This document shows, piece by piece, positions 58,346 through 64,000 of a stretch of 64,000 bases of DNA. The DNA comes from Acidobacteriaceae bacterium (GTDB lineage: Bacteria > Acidobacteriota > Terriglobia > Bryobacterales > Bryobacteraceae). Under the pieces are notes generated by a model. The model saw only the letters and a list, made by a program, of their open reading frames with translations. It did not search any database and was not told the origin of the DNA. A program made the translations under genes and the position numbers. The DNA is taken from positions 53,374 to 117,373 of the forward strand of contig JAFAYL010000043.1 in NCBI GenBank assembly GCA_019240405.1. Reading direction: 5' to 3'. Position 1 is the stretch's first letter, and the number at the start of each line of letters is the position of its first letter.

Positions 58346-58355
58346 GCTCTTCCTT

Positions 58356-60236
58356 TCAGGATTTCGGTGCTTTCTTGCCGGCTTGTTGGTTCCCTTGCTG
58401 CTGGAACCCCTTCATCATCGCCTGAAGTGCGGGACCCAGGCTCTCCGGATGACGCTCGACGTTTATAGCCCATGCGCGCAGATCGAACGGCAGTCCCCAC
58501 ATCACTTTGCGCTCGGACTCAGCCGGAGGCCCGCACGGTGCGCCAGCCGCGGGAATCGGTAAAGGTAGCTTAAAAGCATAAAATGAGCCGCCTGCGAGCT
58601 GCCGCTGAGGATACTGCTGGAGGTATCCGCAGTTGTGGTTTTCAAGGATCGAAACCGCAGCCACTACAACCCACTGCCCGGCATCATGGTCGGTGGGTGC
58701 CTGGCAATCCCACATTCTCGCCTGCGGAACCACCAGAGCCGGGTCGGAAATCGATGCCCAGTCAAGCGCGACCTCCTTCATCTGCTCTTGCTGTGCAAAA
58801 CGCTCCACCTCTGGTAGCCCTTCATTCCAGCTCACATTTGAATCATTCAACAAGTAATAGACCGGATGCCCCGCCGCAAAGCTGTTTACGAACGGGAAGA
58901 AATAAGGATACGCGGCCAGAATCGGCATCAAGCAGCTCAGGACCAACACCGCCGTTATCGCGTGCAACAGGCGGCGCTGCGGAAGCGTGCTGATCATTCG
59001 AGGCAGCGGAGCCAGCATCAATATAAGTAACGCAATCGGAATCATAAAATGGCGAATACTGATATCCAGCCGGCTCAACAGACATACAGCCAAAAACACG
59101 AAGAAGCCAATCACCAACACACGCCAGTGAGGCCGCACTTCGTCGGGAATTACGCGTATTCCGGATCTGCGAGAAACGATGCCGAGAACTCCCGCCAGTA
59201 CGAGCAGCATCAGAAATCCGAGAGGCGATTTCAACCCGAACACGATCGGGAAGTAGTAAGGTACCCCGTGCGCGTGCCAGTGTCCAAAAAGAAACGTCGG
59301 ACGTGTTGCCGTCAGAAGCATCAGGAGGAACCCACGGCAATAAAGCCACGGCGGCATCAAGGGACGACGGATCAGCGAGGCCCATGCTCCGCTTCCAACC
59401 CGGTTCAGCGCATCATTCGGTTGATTCCACGAAAGAACGAAATAAAAAACATAGACCACCAGCCCTGCCCAAAGGACACCGCGTAGAACGCAGCGCCACC
59501 GCGCTCTCCGCCATGCTTTGCGTTGATTCTCCTCGATCGGTTGACCGGCTGTTGGCCAAAAGCGCGTTGCGAGAAAAAGCACAAGAACGACTGGAATCAC
59601 CAGTACTCCGGTGAACTTCGAAAGCAATGATGCGGCAAGCGCAAAACCAAACCGGAGCGCATTTCCTGGTGACGGCTCCGCCCAGATGTCGCCGAGTTGC
59701 CACAGTGCAATCACAGAAAACAGTGTCACCGGCAAATCTGTAATCACAAGCGGGCCAAACACTAGAAATGCCGGAGTAGCAACGTACGTAGCCAGACAGA
59801 GCAGTCCACCCCAACGGCCGCCGAGCCGGCCCCCATACAGGTACAAAAACCAGCCAAGGAGCAGAGTGAGAACGAGCATCGGGAAACGCGCCCACATCAA
59901 GGTCGGTTTCCATTGATTCCATCGCCCTAAAACCGAGTCGCCGAATATCCATTGCGATGCATAAGCCGCGAAAAAATCGGTCGATAATTTCCACGCCGTG
60001 CTCGTATAATCTGCGCGCGCTCCGCGAATAACCAGCGGTATCGCCGCGAGCGCCTTTCCGAGCGGTGGATGCTCAGCATTCAGGCGCAGATCGAGGCGCT
60101 GGAGACAGCTCAATCCAGCACCCACATGAGCCGTCTCATCCACAGTCTGCGACTCCCGCAACGCCGCCCCTCCCGCTAAGAAGAACATGAGCATCAGCAA
60201 ACCTGCAGCAGCGAAGCGGTGCGCGTTTTCTCGCAT
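58356..60236 (-). CDS. GT39/PMT-like multi-membrane-spanning glycosyltransferase
   Basis: 626 residues. The N-terminus has a membrane segment, then QTVDETAHVGAGLSCL with the Asp-Glu of the first periplasmic loop, and RLNAEHPPLGKALAAI, the pattern seen in dolichyl-phosphate-mannose-protein mannosyltransferase and ArnT-like proteins. About eleven further hydrophobic segments follow up to residue 440 (for example LLGWFLYLYGG, GVLVIPVVLVLFLATRF, FLMLLVLAGVLGIVSR), then a soluble C-terminal domain of about 180 residues. It transfers a sugar from a polyprenyl-phosphate carrier to an exported acceptor. The dehydrogenase gene follows at 11 nt. Confidence 0.87.
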   Translation of the reverse strand: MRENAHRFAAAGLLMLMFFLAGGAALRESQTVDETAHVGAGLSCLQRLDLRLNAEHPPLGKALAAIPLVIRGARADYTSTAWKLSTDFFAAYASQWIFGDSVLGRWNQWKPTLMWARFPMLVLTLLLGWFLYLYGGRLGGRWGGLLCLATYVATPAFLVFGPLVITDLPVTLFSVIALWQLGDIWAEPSPGNALRFGFALAASLLSKFTGVLVIPVVLVLFLATRFWPTAGQPIEENQRKAWRRARWRCVLRGVLWAGLVVYVFYFVLSWNQPNDALNRVGSGAWASLIRRPLMPPWLYCRGFLLMLLTATRPTFLFGHWHAHGVPYYFPIVFGLKSPLGFLMLLVLAGVLGIVSRRSGIRVIPDEVRPHWRVLVIGFFVFLAVCLLSRLDISIRHFMIPIALLILMLAPLPRMISTLPQRRLLHAITAVLVLSCLMPILAAYPYFFPFVNSFAAGHPVYYLLNDSNVSWNEGLPEVERFAQQEQMKEVALDWASISDPALVVPQARMWDCQAPTDHDAGQWVVVAAVSILENHNCGYLQQYPQRQLAGGSFYAFKLPLPIPAAGAPCGPPAESERKVMWGLPFDLRAWAINVERHPESLGPALQAMMKGFQQQGNQQAGKKAPKS

Positions 60237-60393
60237 ATGTGAGCAGGATCAATTCTAACCGGGACGCGAGAACACTCCACCCCGCCGCCCATCTGCGCCA
60301 CCGTATCTCCCTGCATTGCTCGGCGTAACTGTAGGGGCGGTGGCCTGCCCGGCCTAACGCACTCAAATTTTGTCCGCCGGCTCCGTCACTTCG

Positions 60394-63078
60394 CTAGCTT
60401 GCCCGGAGCGCTGTGATCGGATCAGTATGAACAGCACGCCAAGCCGGGAACATACCCGCTGCGAGCGCAACGAGGGCCGGGATCAAAGGCACACAAAGGA
60501 ACGTGCCAGTATCAAGCGGGCTTGTGTTGTAGAGCAAAGCTGAGAGCGCGCGAGTTACAAGCATCGCGGTTATCAATCCAATCGCTATGCCTGTCCCGGA
60601 CAGCCGCAAGCTCTGCTTCAGCACCAACAGTAAGAGGTGTCGGCGGTCTGCTCCAAGCGCGATGCGTACCCCGAACTCCTGCGTCCGTTGCTCGGCATTA
60701 TAAGCAAGCAGTCCGGCGATGCCCAGCAGCGCCAGAAATAAGGCGGCGAGTGCAAACGAACCGAACAGCCACGTTCTGAAACGCTCAGCAGACAAGGATT
60801 CGTCCAGAATCTGATCGAGAGTTTCCAGTTTAGCTACCGGAAGACTCGGATCCACCCGGTTCACTTCGCGCCGGATCGCGCCCGCAAGCCAAGCCGGATC
60901 GCGCGAAGTGCGGACCAGCACGTTCATGTCGTTGACCCAGTCTTCGCGTGTAGTAAACAACTGTAGCCGTGGAGAATTGCTGGTCAGCCGCTCTTTTACG
61001 TCCTTCACCACCCCGACTATGGTCACCCATGGATCGGTGTTCATCGGGGCATCGACGCCTGATTTCACGTGCCTTCCGATCGGGTCTTCGTGCGGCAACA
61101 TCCGCTTTGCGAGCGACTCAGAGATAACCGCGACATGCTGCTTTGTAAACTCGTCCGCTGGCTCAAGCAGCCGTCCTCGCACTAGCCGCACCCCAAGTGA
61201 TTCCAATGCGTTCCCAACGCAGAAAATCGTGTTTACGTTATCTCTTGTAATGCCGTGGCCCTCAAATGAATAAACCCTGTTTGAGGTCGAGCCCATAGGC
61301 AAATCCGAAACCGCGCCCGTTTGTTGAACGCCGGGAAGGGTGTTCAACCGAGAAAGCAAACCATTAAAGAAACTGCTGACTTGGGCCGACTTGCTGTAGA
61401 CGGCATTTGGTAGAGCGATTCGGACGCTGATGAGGTGTTCGCGCAGGAATCCTGGATCCGCTTCAATCGCTTTCAGGAAACTTCGCATCAGTAATCCGGC
61501 AGCCGCTAGCAAAACGAATGCGAGACTGAACTGAACAACAACGCCTCCCGACATCAGCAGTCGCTGGCGCTTGCCTTGTGTGATAGTGCGTCCCTCGCCG
61601 CGAAATTGACTCGCTAAAGCCGAGTGAATTGTATTTAGCAGTGGTGCAAGGCAGAAGAACAGTGGCGTCGCCAACGTGACCGTAATGACAAACGCAGTAA
61701 CACGCCAATTCAGACCAACCTCGTTCAGTCTGGGGAGATTATCCGGAGCAAAACGAATCAGCAGCGGTAAGGCCCACAATGCCAGGCCAAACCCGATGGC
61801 GCCGCCGGTGAGCGAAAGTACGAGCCCCTCTGTAATCGTCTGGCGAGCAAGCCGCCAGCTTCCCGCGCCCAGGGCTGATCGTAACGCAAACTCCCGCTGC
61901 CGGCCCACCATGCGGCTGAACATCAGGTTCGCTACATCCGCACACCCTATAAAAAGAACGATCCCGACTGCTCCAAGCAACAAAAGCAATGGACGCCGCG
62001 TATCGCCCGTAAACTCTTCGCGAAATGGAATCGTTTGGGATTCCAATGTAAAATTCGGCATCCGCTGCTGGATGTACGCTTTGATCTCAGGCGGATAGTC
62101 TTCGGCTACCCGCTTCAGCAACGCGCGTACGTCGGCATTCGCCTGCTTGGCGGTTACGTTCGGACGCAGGCGGGCGATCATGCTGTAGTCGAAATTATTA
62201 AGAGACTGCCGCCGGTCCTCTTTGCTCCAGGAGACGGGAATAAACAGATCACCCGCATCGCCGTTAAATCGCAGCCCGCGTATCGGAAACGAAAAAGAAC
62301 GCGGCATAATGCCGATTACTGTATACGGTTTGCGGTCGAGATGAATCGCCCGCCCGAGAGCTCGCTTCGGTTCTGCAAATAAGCTCTCTGCAAACCCGTA
62401 ATCCAATACCACAACCTGTTTGGCGCTATCATCCTCCTCCTGCGTAAATGCGCGGCCAATCAGCGGCTCCACCTGCATGACATGAAAGAGCGATGCCGTC
62501 ACACGCGCCGCCTTCACCCGCCGCGGCTCACCCGCACCCGAGATCTCATAACTCTCCGTGTGATAAGTTGCGGTTGCTTCAAACGACCGGTTATTGGCTG
62601 CGACAAATAGATAGTCAGGAATCGCAAAGGGCGTGACGGGAAATCCGAAAGCGGGAAGCCCTTCAGTAACCGATACCAGCCGCTGCTGATCCGGAAAAGG
62701 CAGAGGACGAAAGAGCACGGTATCAACCACCGAAAAAATCGCGGTATTCGCGCCAATGCAGAAGGCCAAAGCAGCAATTACCGTGAGTGCAAATACCGGT
62801 GCTCTCTGCAGCGTCCTAACTGCAAATCGCAGATCGCCTAAAGTCTCATCCAACCATCGAATGCCACGAGCATCGCGGCACTCTTCTTTGATCCGTTCCG
62901 CGCCATGCAAGCTGGACAACGCGAGCCTCCGTGCCTCTTCAGGCGACAATCCAGTCGCGATCTGCCGCTCCATTTCACGCTCCACAAAGTCGCGCAGCTC
63001 ATCCTCCAGATCGCCTTCCACACGCGAACGCTCGAACAGTGATCGAAATCGTAGCCGTATTTTTCTGATCCAACGCAT
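60394..63078 (-). CDS. ADOP-type ABC transporter permease (MacB/FtsX-like)
   Basis: 894 residues. It starts with the extra N-terminal helical segment of ADOP proteins (RFRSLFERSRVEGDLEDELR, residues about 10-75), then the first transmembrane helix (VFALTVIAALAFCIGANTA) and a MacB_PCD periplasmic domain, and FtsX-type helices (LLLLLGAVGIVLFIGCADV, FGSFALAALFLALLGIAGLL, VPLIPALVALAAGMFP). Compared with the permease at 53275 it retains the longer N-terminal extension. No ATPase gene is adjacent. It lies 6 nt after a PadR regulator gene on the same strand, which is the classic acidobacterial arrangement; the regulator probably represses the pair. Confidence 0.93.
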   Translation of the reverse strand: MRWIRKIRLRFRSLFERSRVEGDLEDELRDFVEREMERQIATGLSPEEARRLALSSLHGAERIKEECRDARGIRWLDETLGDLRFAVRTLQRAPVFALTVIAALAFCIGANTAIFSVVDTVLFRPLPFPDQQRLVSVTEGLPAFGFPVTPFAIPDYLFVAANNRSFEATATYHTESYEISGAGEPRRVKAARVTASLFHVMQVEPLIGRAFTQEEDDSAKQVVVLDYGFAESLFAEPKRALGRAIHLDRKPYTVIGIMPRSFSFPIRGLRFNGDAGDLFIPVSWSKEDRRQSLNNFDYSMIARLRPNVTAKQANADVRALLKRVAEDYPPEIKAYIQQRMPNFTLESQTIPFREEFTGDTRRPLLLLLGAVGIVLFIGCADVANLMFSRMVGRQREFALRSALGAGSWRLARQTITEGLVLSLTGGAIGFGLALWALPLLIRFAPDNLPRLNEVGLNWRVTAFVITVTLATPLFFCLAPLLNTIHSALASQFRGEGRTITQGKRQRLLMSGGVVVQFSLAFVLLAAAGLLMRSFLKAIEADPGFLREHLISVRIALPNAVYSKSAQVSSFFNGLLSRLNTLPGVQQTGAVSDLPMGSTSNRVYSFEGHGITRDNVNTIFCVGNALESLGVRLVRGRLLEPADEFTKQHVAVISESLAKRMLPHEDPIGRHVKSGVDAPMNTDPWVTIVGVVKDVKERLTSNSPRLQLFTTREDWVNDMNVLVRTSRDPAWLAGAIRREVNRVDPSLPVAKLETLDQILDESLSAERFRTWLFGSFALAALFLALLGIAGLLAYNAEQRTQEFGVRIALGADRRHLLLLVLKQSLRLSGTGIAIGLITAMLVTRALSALLYNTSPLDTGTFLCVPLIPALVALAAGMFPAWRAVHTDPITALRAS

Positions 63079-63084
63079 TCCGCA

Positions 63085-63417
63085 TTAACCTCGAGTGGCG
63101 AGGACAATTGCCGAAATGGCGCCGGAAAGGCGCTTCCAGTCGGCCGTCCTTTCGTTTAGCTGCTTGCGGCCTTCTTTAGTCAGGGAGTAGTACTTAACCC
63201 GCCGCCGTGTGTCACTGATTGTCCATTCCGCGGTAATCCAGCCTTCGTGTTCCAACTTGTGTAGCGCCGGGTATAGCGAGCCCGGGCCAACTTGCAAAAC
63301 GTCTCTTGACATCTGCTTTAAACGTTGCGAGAGGGCCCATCCATGCATCGGTTCGAGCGCGAGGATTCTGAGAATGAGCAGGCTCAATGTACCTTGGACC
63401 AAGTCGTGTGGCTTCAA
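63085..63417 (-). CDS. PadR-family transcriptional regulator
   Basis: 110 residues if begun at the TTG at 63417 (KPHDLVQGTLSLLIL follows, the usual PadR N-terminus); the open frame runs on to 63486 but its extra Cys-rich N-terminus is unlike the family. A winged helix-turn-helix is visible (ILALEPMHGWALSQRL, GSLYPALHKLEHEGWI, SLTKEGRKQLNE). PadR proteins repress genes and are relieved by small ligands, often drugs or phenolics. It precedes the permease gene at 60394 by 6 nt. Confidence 0.9.
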   Translation of the reverse strand: MKPHDLVQGTLSLLILRILALEPMHGWALSQRLKQMSRDVLQVGPGSLYPALHKLEHEGWITAEWTISDTRRRVKYYSLTKEGRKQLNERTADWKRLSGAISAIVLATRG

Positions 63418-63580
63418 CGGTCTTATCGATCTCCGATAACAGCATAAGTTCGACTTACACGGAGCGCAAGTGGCTCGCACGTTCACACTTTTCCCTTCGA
63501 AGCCATACTTAATCCCTTCAGCAACTTAGACGGAAACTCCGATTAAGAGATTAACGTCCCGCTTGATACTTTCGGCCATC

Positions 63581-64000
63581 ATGTCTACTCACGCACAAAT
63601 CCATGCAAACCGCCTGAATGCTCACCTCTCCACCGGTCCGAAAACGCCGGAAGGCAAAGCCAAATCTTCTCTGAACGCCGTCAAAACCGGGCTCACCGGC
63701 CGCACCGTCCTGCTGCCTAGCGACGATGCAGCAGCTTATCAGAAGCACGTCCAGCGCTTCTTCGATCAATACAAGCCCGCCGGCGACGAAGAATCCGCTC
63801 TCACGCAATCGCTCGCCGACACCGAATGGCGCTTGCCCCGCATCCCGTCGCTTGAAATGGGCATCTACGCCATCGGCCGCCTCGAGCTTTCCAAGCAGTT
63901 CGAGCACGAAGAAGACCCCCAGGTCCGCGCCTCGCTCATCGAAGCGCAAGTTTTCCTCACCTATCGAAAAGACCTCAACAACCTGAGCATCCAGGAAGGC
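63581..64000 (+). CDS. Hypothetical protein of the STGPKTPEGK type, 3' end outside window
   Basis: The frame from the ATG at 63581 is open for 140 codons to the window edge; translated it begins MSTHAQIHANRLNAHLSTGP, followed by KTPEGKAKSSLNAVKTGLTG. This N-terminus (ANxxNAxxSTGPKTxEGK...NAxKxGL) is widely repeated in acidobacterial genomes in proteins of unknown function. The later part is helical and charged (DEESALTQSLADTEWRL, RLELSKQFEHEED). I cannot give a function. TACTTT lies 8 nt before the ATG. Confidence 0.72.
   Translation, partial: MSTHAQIHANRLNAHLSTGPKTPEGKAKSSLNAVKTGLTGRTVLLPSDDAAAYQKHVQRFFDQYKPAGDEESALTQSLADTEWRLPRIPSLEMGIYAIGRLELSKQFEHEEDPQVRASLIEAQVFLTYRKDLNNLSIQEG

Overview
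The window looks like chromosomal DNA of an Acidobacteriota member (Solibacter/Bryobacter-like). This is an inference from gene content: two large MacB/FtsX-type permeases of the acidobacterial ADOP kind (one with a PadR regulator), two Oar-like TonB-dependent receptors with a carboxypeptidase-regulatory N-domain, an ECF sigma factor paired with a TPR-containing Ser/Thr kinase, a GloVer-repeat protein, and an edge ORF of the STGPKTPEGK type. I see no phage, IS element, plasmid functions or CRISPR array.

Layout. 1-2595: 3' part-missing secreted beta-propeller/phosphoesterase (-). 2.8-6.7 kb: TPR-sulfotransferase and malQ (-). 6.8-7.3 kb: a lone nuoB. 7.4-9.9 kb: a pyrimidine deoxynucleotide cluster, thyX (tandem) <-> dut, then dcd; thyX and dut diverge from a 15-bp palindrome. 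10.0 kb: tRNA-Ala(CGC). 10.2-14.1 kb: restriction island (NgoMIV-family endonuclease, McrC, McrB) without a visible methyltransferase, bounded on its far side by a relic of a TonB receptor gene. 14.5-18.6 kb: ECF sigma factor overlapping a Ser/Thr kinase. 18.7-24.6 kb: GloVer/IPT protein, small zinc-ribbon-like protein, TonB receptor. 24.7-31.2 kb: TPR lipoprotein-like/secreted protein, Tat-type amidase with a GAF-ANTAR regulator, FKBP isomerase, SpoIIE-type phosphatase, thioredoxin-fold protein. 31.3-37.3 kb: ABC exporter followed by two tandem subtilases whose C-termini are built from Trp-containing hexapeptides in strict register, then a small secreted protein with a similar tail. 37.5-47.6 kb: glycan locus (esterase, GH42 beta-galactosidase, beta-helix protein, GH36-like enzyme, TonB receptor). 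47.6-58.3 kb: mixed metabolic and membrane genes, including a MOSC-Nudix fusion and an ADOP permease. 58.4-63.4 kb: GT39-like glycosyltransferase, ADOP permease with PadR. 63.6 kb-end: partial ORF.

A recurrent regulatory theme is a TAnnnT (-10-like) hexamer only 5-7 nt upstream of ATG/GTG in about ten non-operonic genes, with no Shine-Dalgarno sequence, which suggests widespread leaderless transcripts. Other genes (GloVer protein, both proteases, both TonB receptors, edge propeller protein) have clear Shine-Dalgarno sequences, so both modes appear to coexist. The most unusual features are the paired subtilases with hexapeptide tails and conserved leader, the restriction island with an internally deleted NgoMIV-like active-site segment, and the leaderless-promoter pattern.
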